DNA of 64,000 nt from the NCBI GenBank assembly GCA_945643635.1, contig CALZFC010000137.1:566001-630000 (forward strand), read 5' to 3'. This document shows, one piece after another, positions 53,389 to 64,000 of the stretch (position 1 is the first letter of the stretch; each line of letters opens with the position of its first letter). The stretch comes from Allodiplogaster sudhausi (Eukaryota; Nematoda; Chromadorea; Rhabditida; Diplogasteridae). Both the position numbers and the translations under genes were made by a program. The notes below the pieces were generated by a model. It was not told where the DNA came from. It saw only the letters and a list, made by a program, of their open reading frames with translations, and ran no database searches.

Positions 53389-53705
53389 TCATTATTCCTC
53401 TTTCTTTAATTTATTCCTTCGTAGTACCTTCAAAGAAGAATCCACTTGAAGAGCTCTTCAAGAATTTCCGCTTCAATAACTGGTATATTTTTTCTCGCTA
53501 ATTGCAAGGTAAGCGCCCAATAATGTTTTAGTTACTTGGTATTCTAAAACATTGGACATACGCTCTGCATATCACATGTTAAATCGTCATAGTATATTTA
53601 GACCTCTCTCATTCTGATTGTGAGTCATGTCAGAGAATAAGGCCCATGCTAATCCATGAGTTCAAGAAATTCCTCTTCCATAATATTAAAATTTGGTGAT
53701 TAAGC

Positions 53706-53754
<49 letters not shown>

Positions 53755-53763
53755 TCTCTCGCT

Positions 53764-53813
<50 letters not shown>

Positions 53814-53828
53814 GTCTCTCTATCTTTG

Positions 53829-53872
<44 letters not shown>

Positions 53873-54160
53873 CTCTGTCTCTCTCTCTCGCCCTCTCTGT
53901 CTCTCTCTCGCCCTCTCTGTCTCTCTCTCCGATTTAAAGATTGATCCATTTGAACTTGAGTTACGATGGGAGTATCTGGCCATTGTCATTCTGCTTTGGG
54001 AGATCTCGCTGTGTTCGTTGAAGTGAGATACAGACAGAGGAAGGGGAGGAAAGAGAAGATCTACGAAAAATCGGTCATGATCCTTCTACAAGTCTGCTCA
54101 AGAAATCTACGAGGGGAACACAATTCCCAAGACAAATGCTTCAAGACAGCATTTGTCTAA
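52995..54160 (+). CDS. Possible exons of an unrecognised gene
   Basis: Three patches look coding. About 53030-53140, after TTCCTCAG, reads LMWGPAHSSGSHSSAQFGRM and onward. About 53425-53483, after TTCGTAG, reads VPSKKNPLEELFKNFRFNN with a GT donor. About 53990-54160 reads VFVEVRYRQRKGRKEKIYEK and onward to TAA. A long CT tract (53705-53930) separates the last two. The joins could not be made consistently, so this may be one gene, fragments or noise. Confidence 0.22.
53705..53932. repeat. Long (CT)n tract
   Basis: About 230 bp of CT repeat with CGCCCTCTCTGTCT interruptions. It is open in several frames on both strands. Confidence 0.9.
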
Positions 54161-54593
54161 AACAATCTGTGTGAGAATGCCAAAGGATAAACTGTGTGAA
54201 AATTCTTCATGCGCATAAACTCTTTCCTAAAAAAAAATTGCTGCAAGGCCTTTTTTTATTATTCGTTTTAAGGCGTCGGATCCAGATTTGTCCTTAATAA
54301 TTCATATAGCTAAAATTATTATAGTATGACAAATAATTTTTTTTGAAAGAGCGGGAGTCTTATGACGAAAGTTAATAATAGATCCTAAAAAAATTTTCAG
54401 GAAGTATTTTCCACGGTTTTCTTTTCCATTTTTATTTCTGGCCAATTCTGCCGAGGGTAACTCGCTATAAATATATTGGTATCCACGGCTGTCTTTGTGG
54501 TTCTTTACGTTACCACTCGCTTAATTATATGGAATAGCTTGTAGAATTGTAACTTTTAACTATCCTTTTAAGGAGTTTCGTGTCTTGTTGAAA

Positions 54594-57500
54594 ATGGGTG
54601 GGCTCGAGGTGTCGATGGCGAATCTGCAGGTAGTTTTAGCTGTCTTTCAGTAGCCAGTATTAATAAAGTTTTCTTATTAAGCTCAATGAGATTCCGTTGC
54701 CAACGCCGCCGGGAACGGCGGCAATGAAGACTGTGAACGTGGCGACGAACTGCTTGGGTGTTCGCGTCTTGCAGAACGAGCGCAAGCTCTTCCGCTATGA
54801 CGTGGAGATTATCTCTCCGAGGGACGGTCGCCCAGATGTTGTCTACACGAAGAAAACTGGCAATGAGTGAGTTCCCTCCTGTTGGTTTCTGGTGTTTGGT
54901 TGAAAAATCAGTTCTGTTTCAGTTACATCGCCAAGCATCGCAAAAACAACTGCGTGCAGATCTGCCAAGCAGTCACGAAAAAGCACAACGATGTCTTCAA
55001 ATCGTTGCTGTTCTACGACGCTCAGTCCATCATGTACACCACTGAGAAGCTTGTGCTGGCAAAGAAGGTTCGTTTCGAAAACTCTTGAGTACCATTCCTG
55101 TTGATTCTTTACTTAATTTGTTGAGGACAAGGACAACCGATGCTTCATGAACTTTGAAATCGATGGCAGCGAGATAAAAATTGCCAACGTCACGAATGGC
55201 AATGGAGCAAATGGACAAGGAGCACATGGACATAGAGCGAATGGCCATGGAATCAATGGCCATGAAATCAATGGCCATGGAGTGAATGGAAACGGAGTGA
55301 ATGGCAATGGAGTGAATGGCAATGGAGTGAATGGCAACGGAGTGCGCGTGAATGGCGCCGGCGGATTTGGAGGAGTTGGCGGAGCAGGCGGTGGAATCAA
55401 CGAGGCTGTTGTTGTTGGCTCGCTCGAAAAAGTCGGAACCATTTTCTTCATCGTCAAGGAGGTCACCGAGAATTTCGAGGTGAGTCATATATGGGAACTA
55501 TAAGCAGAAGGCTTTGTTCTACGTTTTAGTAAATGATCTACTGCATGAAACAAATGTTGACAGGTCGCGTTGGGTGACTGCCGCCAAGTGGACGGTGGAC
55601 GCGATCGGTCCGCTTTGCAGTACATCGACATTGTCACCTCCTGCCAGGCCATCTTCGACTAGTCAGTTTTCAGTCATGAACCAGTCATCACTGAGCTGCG
55701 CCAGTCAATGACACTTGTTTAGCAAGCATTTCATCGTCTTCGACAATGGGAAGGTCTTCCCAATTGAACAGCTGAAGCACTTCGGAGAGCAGGAGTGTCC
55801 GAAACTCGGAGGCGGCAAGCGTCTCTACCTGGGAGCAACGAAGGCAGTCAGGCTGGTGGAGGGGCCGAGGGGACGTGGCCACTGTTCCGCTGCTCTCTTC
55901 CTCGACTGTTAGCATTCACTCGCTAAGTCTGTCATTTCTTCTGGTCGATGTCTATTTGCAGCTCTGAAGTGCGCCTTCCACGAATCAGGGGGAACACTCC
56001 TCGAAAAGCTGGCGTCCATCTTCAACTGCGTGTGAGTTGGCAATGAGAAGAAGGGGATTGGGTCTGAGCAATCTTTTGTTTTCTTAGGCCTGCGCAGATG
56101 AACGTCAGGTGGACTGAAGGTCAGCTGAATGAATCGAAGGCCGCACTCAAAGGTCTCATGGTTGGCTGTACTTACGGAGCCCAGCGCCGCATCCAGATCG
56201 ACACGATTGAGCATCCGGGACCGGATAAGGCATTCTAGTTTCACTCTTTATCCCACTTTATTGTAATTGGGTTGTGAAATAGTTCATCTTACTGCGGCAT
56301 ATTGATCCCTTTTTTGTAGATGAAGTTCAAAACTACCATCGAGAGCACGGAACAGGAGATGAATGTGTTCGACTACTACCAGAAGAAATATGGAGTCACC
56401 ATTCAGTATGTTCCGGTTCATTCCGTAAGTATTGATTTAGCTGAGTCCACCGATGTTTTAAGGTACCCAGAGCTTCCCTTCATCGGTTCTCGCGAGAAGG
56501 GCAGAATGAACTTGTACCCGATTGAACTGCTCGTAGTCCTTCCTAATCAACGCGTGACTATCCCCCAGCAGACATCTGAACAGAGCAAGATCACGACCAA
56601 GGTGCTTGCTTTTGGTTGTTGTTTTGGATGATAAGTGCATTGTTAATCAGGAATGCGCTGTTCTGCCCAGCCGCCGCATCGATGCAATCAAGAAGCAGAC
56701 TGAACTGCTTGGATTCTGCCAGAACCAGAATGAATTCCTCAAGAAATCCGGCTTCGAGGTCGTCGGACACAAACCTCTGCAGGTAGGTGCCATGAGCTGA
56801 GAGAGAGAAGACCGCGAGTCTTGCAGATGACTGCTCGACTTCTCAACACCCCCCTCATCAAGTACGGGGGGGCCCTCCGTCCTTCCAAGCCCGCAACTGA
56901 CCAGCCGACCTGGAAGACGCCCGGCCCGGCAGTCTACATGCGCCCCGTCAAGTGTGCCATGTGGGCCCTCTACGCCATTCCTGGCGGGAGGGGCGATACG
57001 ATCTCGAAGCCAGAGGCAATGTCAGTGCAAGGAGGCAGCTTCGATGGCTCATGTATTCTTCTGCAGTGAATTTGCCAAGAGATTCATCCAGGACGCCAGG
57101 AAGAGAGGAATGGAATTCAGTGAGCCGGCAGATTGTCAGGTGAGTGTCTCAGCTTCCTGCTTCCGTATCTTGAACGGGAACTTGAAGGTTATACCTTCTG
57201 ACAATCTCGAGAAGCGGATTCCTTCGATAATGCAAGATGCTGCCTCGCACAACTGCAAGTTCGTCGTGTTCATCGTCGGAGAGACTCACAAGACCCAAGG
57301 TTTGTACTCCTTAGGGAGACGAAGCCATCGGTTGGAATTGCAGATATGATCAAGTACCAAGAGAAGATCACTGGAGTCGTGACCCAAGTCGTCAAGGTCA
57401 GGACGGCCACCAGCGTCATTCGCCAGGTATCTTTTGTATTTCTTGCTGCGTCTTCATCTTCTCTTTTTTAGAACAAGTTTGTCACGATGGAGAACATCAT

Positions 57501-58781
57501 CCACAAGACGAATCTCAAGCTCGGTGGGAACAACTTCACCCTTGATCTCACGGACATGTGCGGGTGCGGGCTTTTCAACAGTCGTTATTTGAGCATAGCG
57601 TGGATGATTGTGGTTTGAGCAAGTTCAACATGTTCCGTCCGGGTCGGATGATCATGGGCGTTGGCCTCGTGAACGCCCCGCCGGGCAGCGACAGGGAGAC
57701 CACTCCCGCCGTCATCGGGGTCCGTTCTCACTTCTACTAGAGAATCTCTTGAATCATTTCTTTGCAGTATTCCATGAACCGATTCGATCGCCCGACCGAG
57801 TTCGTGGGAGACTTTCTTCTGCAGGACTCTCGCGCTGACCAGGTCGACAGTGCCTGCTCGTTATTCGCCCCTCTATCAATGGCTTTTTCAGATGGTCAAG
57901 TTCATGCCGATGATTGTGCAGCGCGCGATCATGCATTTCCGTGGAGGATCAATGGGCGGAGATATGGAGGAAATGAGGAAGCAGACGGAGCAGCGCATGA
58001 AGTTCTCGCCGCCCAAGGAGATCGTTATCATCCGCAGTGGCATCTCCGAGGGCAACTACCCTCTGGTATGACTGGTGGCGCTGCTCTGTCCACTCTTGTC
58101 TGCTTACTAGATCCGCAACGAAGTGGCGCTGATTCGCTCGGCCATTGCTGGATTGGGAGCTGAGAAGGCCGAGATCACGTACATCACTGTGCACAAGGAA
58201 CACAACACGCGTATCTTCAACGCAGAGGTATAATTAGACTTGGAATTCCTGATTTGAAGCCGTTGGAGTTTGCGTTGGCTCTGCTTTCTTAGTTTCTTTT
58301 TAGATCCCAGTCAACGAAAGGGCGCCGAAGCAGAACATCGGCGCGGGCACAGTGATCGACACTCACATCACCAGCCCACGTTATAAGGAATTCTTCCTTA
58401 ATTCGCACATAACCCTCATGGTTAGCCCTCTCCTCTCTCTATCTCTCTCTCTCTCTCTTCCTCTCTCTCTCTCTCTGTCTCTAGGGTACTGCTCGCACTC
58501 CTCGTTATACGGTCCTGGTCGACAACGCGGAACTGTCGATGGATGAGCTGCAGGCCCTCTGCTACTCTCTCTGCTATGACTACCAGATCGTCAACTCGCC
58601 GGTCTCCGTCCCTGCTCCCCTCTACATCGCCAACATGTACGCCAAGAGGGGCGCCGCCATCTACAAGGAGTACACCCTCAACCCTCACACTCCTCCCAAC
58701 GTCCCGATGGACATCGACTCTCTGAACCAGAAGCTGCCCTTCTTCAACAACATCCTCTGCGGCATGCGCACCAACGCCTAA
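54594..58781 (+). CDS. Argonaute, worm-specific (WAGO) type, slicer residues lost
   Basis: Twenty-two exons: 54594-54629, 54682-54866, 54923-55067, 55126-55479, 55564-55661, 55723-55907, 55962-56031, 56088-56229, 56320-56424, 56473-56601, 56651-56782, 56827-57020, 57067-57139, 57188-57299, 57344-57426, 57472-57557, 57620-57719, 57768-57842, 57892-58065, 58111-58227, 58304-58420 and 58485-58781. All phases agree; 1002 residues. An N domain, PAZ (FDYYQKKYGVTIQYVP, NLYPIELLVVLPNQRV), MID (KFVVFIVGETHKTQ) and PIWI (RMIMGVGLVNAPPG, IIRSGISEGNYPL, ITYITVHKEHNTRIF, SVPAPLYIANMYAKRG) are visible. The catalytic Asp, Asp and His positions read Gly, Ser and Asn, so target cleavage is not expected. WAGOs bind secondary siRNAs and silence without slicing. 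An Asn/Gly/His-rich insert (about residues 145-200) interrupts the N-terminal half. Intron 8 looks GC-AG (AAG|GCATTC). Confidence 0.95.
55192..55400 (+). repeat. Coding repeat: Asn-Gly-x-Gly/His array in the Argonaute
   Basis: Repeating hexamer- to dodecamer-like units such as AATGGCAATGGAGTGAATGG encode NGNGVNGNGV. About 50 residues are made of this array, then a Gly-rich stretch. Confidence 0.9.
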
Positions 58782-59039
58782 GCGGCTGCCTGACTTATTT
58801 TTTTAATTCTTGTTTATTTTGCTAATGTATTCTTGTTTGGAAGAACTAACTTGTGTTGTTGTTTTGCTGTGAAGTTCCCACATGTTTTTTCCTAACTTGT
58901 TTTGTTGTGAAGTTTCAAATGTTTTCAATGTTTTGTTGAGAAGTTACTGTAAGTAAACTTGTGAAGTTACGAGGCGCGCTGGGATTTTACCTTTACGAAG
59001 CAATTATGGGATGGTTAGTTAAGCATATGACATCAGCCT
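58782..59039. other. Argonaute 3' UTR and flank
   Basis: T-rich DNA with repeated TTGTTTTGTTGTGAAGTT-like words (58850-58945). No canonical AATAAA was seen. Confidence 0.5.
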
Positions 59040-59865
59040 ATGAAGAGTGGAATGAGTAGAATATTTGGTCAAAGAAGCTCGCTTCCATATGAGCCACGCC
59101 TACAATACGGACCATGTCTGTCCGCCAGTGTCGAAGTGCAGCCATACATACTTCCGGCACTCGATATTTCAGGTGAACTGGGCTTTCCCGTTCTTTCATT
59201 TCATAATTTCTTTCGTTTGTGATCTTTTCTGTTTAATAATTTAGTATGACTTTTTCTCATTTGGTAAATTTCCAGTGGATACGGGCAACAAATTCGAGAG
59301 AGGAGAAGGGTGAGAGAAAGAGAGGGACTGAGAACGGGTGAGGGAGCGAGGAGAAGCAAGCGGATACGATGAGAGAACTTGACGAGTGAGTGGATGCGAA
59401 ATAGACGCTTCCCACATTGTAATCTCATACACCTCAGAATCTTCTCCCCACCTATTACAATATCTCACATTCCTTCCCATTCTTCTATATTCTTTTATGC
59501 AATTTCGCATTTCTCCAATCTCACCTCCCTCTTATTTCGAATGCCATAATGAAGCAGGGAACGTATTTACGCACACCTAACCGAGCAATTTCGCCTGCAT
59601 GCAAACTATTTTCTAAAAGTGTGCTGTTGAGATTTTCAAAATCGATCGATATCCCCAAGTTACTGGTACCCATCGCTTTAACAATAATCAAGAAAATGAT
59701 ATATTGTTGGAACACAAATATCAATTTTCAACAACAAATATTAGGGTGGAATAAAGTTACATTTATGCAGCAAGAACAATAGTTTAGACGAAATTCTTCG
59801 AGGCGATTCAAAGTCAAAAAAGGCTTGAACGAAGCAAACTGCAAATATTCGAGAGGGAAGAGTAA
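59040..59865 (+). CDS. Candidate small gene, unrecognised
   Basis: Three putative exons keep phase: 59040-59172, 59276-59309 and 59823-59865. Together they give 69 residues (starting MKSGMSRIFGQRSSLPYEPR, ending FEREE). Both introns have GT-AG borders (TTTCAG|GTGAAC; GAAGG|GTGAGA). There is no known domain. It starts 258 bp after the Argonaute stop on the same strand. The last exon choice is weakest; another frame from about 59832 ends SSVYTNDRE at 59943. Confidence 0.3.
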
Positions 59866-59943
59866 GAGTATGCTAATGGAAGAGGACAGACTACTCGGCA
59901 GTAAGACGTCTTTCAGCTCTGTTTATACGAACGACAGAGAGTA

Positions 59944-60782
59944 ATGCATTCTTCGTTCTTCCTTGCAATGTATTTGGCCATTTATAATTGATTACATTAA
60001 CTTGGATCCATTATATGTTGCAGTGTGACGATTTTTTTTGTTCTGAAGGTTGAGTATTTTTATTTACAAAGAACTTGTGTTTGTTGTAGAAATAATGAAG
60101 TGAGTAATATGAAGGTGTTGGCTCCACCCCGCGGCAGTTGCATACTTCTTTACATTCCATAGACCTCTCCATTGGGTATGGCTGTGCAAAGAAGTACGGA
60201 ACTGTAATGGAGATGAAGAGGGTTTGGGGCTGGTGAGAAAGAGGGAGAGAGTAGAGATCGAGAGAGAGAGAGGGAGGGAGAGGGTTTGGGGGCAGGTGAG
60301 AAAGAGGGAGAGTAGAGATCGAGAGAGAGAGAGGGAGAGAGAGAGAGAGGGAGAGGATTTGGGGGCAGGTGAGAAAGAGGGAGAGAGTAGAGATCGAGAG
60401 ACAGTCAGAGAGTCAAGTGGAAGAAAGAGAAAGCCAAAGGGCACCTCACACTTCCTGGTAGATGTTGAGAAGGGTAAAACAATAAAGCTACAAAACTATT
60501 AACTTTTCACAGCGTTATAAAATGGTTTTGTTTCGGCAAAGACAAAAATAGAAGATACAGATGGAATAAAGAGAACTGGAGGAGAGACACATAAACAACA
60601 ACAAAATCAGACTTAAAAACGCAAGCTGAAATTATAGGGTCGCTCCCTCAGTCTTAACAGTTTAAAGCTTAGGGCTGGAAGAGAAAGTCATTGACAAAGA
60701 TGAAAGGAATAGATGGAGAGGGTTGAGTGAGGGGTAGTACAGAGAGGGAATTGAGAGAGACGATAGAGAGCGAAGATAGATC

Positions 60783-60831
<49 letters not shown>

Positions 60832-61018
60832 GGGCCGAATATAAAAAGGGCAGCTTCTAGAGCCAGTGATGACGCACTGAAGGGCAGCAGATGCCCCGCC
60901 CACCCCGGCTCAGCCACCCCTCCCCTGCACGTCTTCTGATCAATCAATATCCCCGTCGGGCTTCCGCTATCTCTCATTTAGTTCTGTCCATTTCTTTTCC
61001 TGTTTCTCTCGTTCTCTC

Positions 61019-61080
<62 letters not shown>

Positions 61081-61421
61081 CAGCTTCATTCCATGTGTTA
61101 CTGAAATAGCACCATTGAATACTTGGTGTCAACTAATTGTAAGAACGAACTGAAAGTAACAAAGGCCCCTTCCAGAATTCACCCCATTCCCCCATTGACC
61201 GACTGATTTGTTCTCTCTCTCCCTCTCTCTCATGCTCTCTGTCGCTCTCCCTCACTCTCTTTCTTTATTTCTTTCTATCTCTCATTCCGTTTCTTCCTAC
61301 TGCGCATACCGTCTCGCCATGGCAGGTTCTGAGGAAAGAAGCTGGGCAAACAATTGTTTGCACTGGCTGAGAGAAAGGTTGGGAATCGAGAAGGCGAGGC
61401 TTGGAAAGTGAGAGAAAGAGA

Positions 61422-61468
<47 letters not shown>

Positions 61469-62242
61469 GGAGAGTTGGTTGGAAGAATTGGGGAGAACGC
61501 AGGAATAGAAACATGTCAGGATTGAACAAAGTGAAGCTAGGCATAGCTCTAATTGTAAGCATTTTAAAGAATAGTTAAACTGATGACTGGGAGAGCGGCC
61601 TTGCCGATGGACAGTGCAGAAGTACACTAAACGCGTGTGGATGGGATGAACTGACTCGATTAGAGATGAAGAAGTAGCACATGGAAAAGGAGGGAGTGGA
61701 AGAGAAGAGAAGAGGACGACCGAGTGAGTTCGTGCTCTCCACTGAGAATGGACAGCAGAGAGGAAGCCAGTGGCTGAGACTCCTCCCGCTTCTCCCCTCT
61801 CTGTCCCTCTATATCTCTCTCGAAGCAGAAGCAGCACCGCCCCCGAGAGAGCATGGCGATCAGAGAGTACGCAGAGAGGGCAGAGTATTCCACGAGAGTG
61901 CACGCGATGGCGAGAGAGGCATTGCAGTAAGGACAAGAGGACAAGATGGAGGAGGCAAGCGACGCCCACCACACTCTGGACAATGTACGGCGAGTTTACA
62001 CCTTGCAATAAGAGTGAAGAGAGAGGGAGAGAGAGCAGAGAAGGGGAGAGAGGGAGAGAGAGAGCAGAGAATCAGAGAGAAGGGGAGAGAGCAGAGAAGG
62101 GGAGAGGGAGAGAGAGAGCAGAGAGAAGGGGAGAGAGAGCAGTGAATCAGAGAGAAGGGGAGATAGAGCAGAGAACCGAAGAGAAGGGGAGAGAGATGTA
62201 GTGAGTATGAGAGAGATAATAGGGAGACAGAGAGGGAAGTAA

Positions 62243-62283
<41 letters not shown>

Positions 62284-64000
62284 CCGTGCAGATAACAAGA
62301 ATGCAATCAGCGAGGAGAACAGGAGCTCTTCATCGAGGATCCCCGAATATTCGACAGACGACGAGAGGAAGGCAAAACAGCCGAGTGGAGGGTCGTGGGG
62401 GGGGGGGAGGATGGAGGGAGAGGGGGGCAGAAGAGAGAGACAGAGAAAGAGAGGGATTAGAGGGAGAAAGGCACTGAGATTGGAAGAGATTCTGGACAGT
62501 CTTTGCCTGCTCCATTTACTCATTTGTCTAGTTGCTACTCTCTTTGCTTAGCCTCTCTCTCCGTCTCTCTCTCTCTCTCTCTCACTCACTCTCACTCTCT
62601 CTCTCTCTCTCTCTCTCTCTATTGCACACTCTTTCCTTCTCCTTTCTTCTCCTCTAACTCTCTTCACCTCCTTTATTCCGTTCTCTTCTCTGTTCATACA
62701 TATGTTTGTCTTCTAGTACCGAGTCATTCTCGGTCAGTGAATGCACATTAATTGTTAAAAGTATTTCTTGCTATATTTTACGTGGTTCCAAAAGGGAATA
62801 ACCGGATAGAACATAAATCAGTATTCTTATCGATTACTGCATTCATTACACTCTTCTCAGGATGGTCATTTTGTGCTTCTTTTTAAGAAAAGATTCTCTC
62901 GCTTCCTTTAATGTCTACGCCATTCCCTCTTGTTCGGTAACCGTCCCCCTTTTTTCTTTGGGACCGCCGACATATTCCAGTAATCAACAGAGGCCAGATA
63001 ATTTCTATTTTGAAAGATCTATGGGCCTAAACTAGAATCGGAGCTATGTACATATGTATATAGATATGTACATACATACATAGATATTCTATATGGGAAG
63101 GAAAGAAAGATATTGGGGACCAGTGCAAGAGAGGGAACGATTGACGAAGAGAGGAATGGTGAGAAGAGAAAGAGAGGCGGTCATCGACAAATTACAGAGG
63201 TCAAGATGTCCTTCTGACCCCGTGCACGAAGGGTAAATATCACCGAAGCTCATTCATATCTTCTGATCGCCATTCCTGGCCTCACTTTCCCTCTCCACTT
63301 TTCTTCTCTTACAATCATTCTGTCTCTCCTTTTCTCTCACTCACTCTTTCACTGTCACTACATATCTCTCTCTCTCTCTCTCTCTCTTTAATCTTCCGTC
63401 CCCTTTGCATCCCCCGCAGACAGTGTAATGCGAGTACTCGCATCACGGCATGTCAGACTGAAGTAGAAGCGGAAGAGGAGAGAGAGACGTCCTAGAGGAG
63501 GGAGTGACCCTTACTGCACTCTTCCACTCCTCCCCCCCCCTTCTCAGCCTCGACCAATGCAGGGCCAAAAACACTCTCAGCAGAAGCTTCCTTACAGCAC
63601 TCTTTCTCTTCCTCTCTCTCTCCTCCCCACACTCCCATTCAGCCCAGCCATTCCCTCTTCTGCTCCATCTTACACATCCTCTATTTCCGTCCTCTTTCTT
63701 CCTCTCACTTTGTTTCTCTAAGTCACTTTCCTCTTGTAACCTTTAATTTCATTATAGATACACCAACGATTAAAATATTAGCCATAAAAAAGACATAATG
63801 AATCCGAACCTTTATATCCAGTTCTTAAGTTATGTTGCTTGCTAGGCAGCATAAGGAATGTAGAGCACAAGAGGTAGCCGTGTAGAACACAGTTTATTAA
63901 TGATCAGGTGGCGTGTTTATGTAGGGCTCAGGATGGAGTACTTTCGTAAGGACAAGGGCATAGTGCAGCTAGTGCAGCTATTATTATCTTTTTACGTGAT
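59944..64000. other. Repeat-rich end of the window, no gene recognised
   Basis: A ~65-bp GA-rich unit repeats three times at 60218-60400 (GGTTTGGGGGCAGGTGAGAAAG type). (GA)n occurs at 60790-60829, 61408-61460, 62010-62200 and 62246-62281; (CT)n at 61018-61076, 62560-62622 and 63366-63388. A TACATA-rich stretch lies at 63045-63085. Nothing coding was recognised on either strand. Confidence 0.5.

Noticed and set aside
63780..64000. Possible solo LTR at the right edge (TTTATTAATGATC and a TATA-like word on the minus strand)
   Set aside because: No matching second copy, terminal TG/CA pair or target duplication could be found before the window ends.

Overview
The window is eukaryotic and animal: every long gene is split by many short introns (several 47-60 bp) and the proteins are metazoan. 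A nematode is the best reading. A 22-nt sequence at 42867-42888 differs from the nematode SL1 spliced leader at one base and is followed by a 5' splice site. One gene encodes an Argonaute that has lost the slicer residues, as worm-specific Argonautes (WAGOs) have. Two other genes match the architectures of LEV-10 and UNC-95, both described in C. elegans. The genome is full of (CT)n/(GA)n tracts in introns and between genes. The species was not identified.

Layout. 1-5858 (-): metabotropic glutamate receptor, its 3' end lost beyond base 1. 5859-14288: no recognised gene; CT/GA repeats, a 254-bp MITE (7245-7498) and two or three possible coding fragments. 14289-15908 (+): ribosomal protein S7, complete. 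17280-23384 (+): SEC14-like CRAL-TRIO/GOLD protein, complete. 23385-28707: repeat-rich spacer. 28708-29423 (+): small single-pass membrane protein, not recognised. 29577-36688 (+): LEV-10-like receptor-clustering protein (five CUB domains, LDLa, one TM), N-terminus unresolved. 38252-40764 (+): UNC-95-like protein with one C-terminal LIM domain. 41373-48416 (+): short-chain dehydrogenase. Its 5.66-kb third intron holds a second MITE copy, an inverted-repeat unit carrying the SL1-like leader, and an antisense nuclear receptor gene with a thyroid-receptor-type DNA-binding domain (43539-45097). 48417-54593: spacer with weak coding candidates. 54594-58781 (+): 1002-residue WAGO-type Argonaute. 58782-64000: mostly repeats, with one candidate small gene.

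The genes do not form one pathway. Three suit neuromuscular tissue (glutamate receptor, LEV-10-like, UNC-95-like); the others are translation, lipid handling, oxidoreduction, small-RNA silencing and transcription. Exon boundaries were read by eye. Except where stated, reading phase is kept across every junction, which is strong internal support. At least five introns appear to use GC-AG rather than GT-AG borders.
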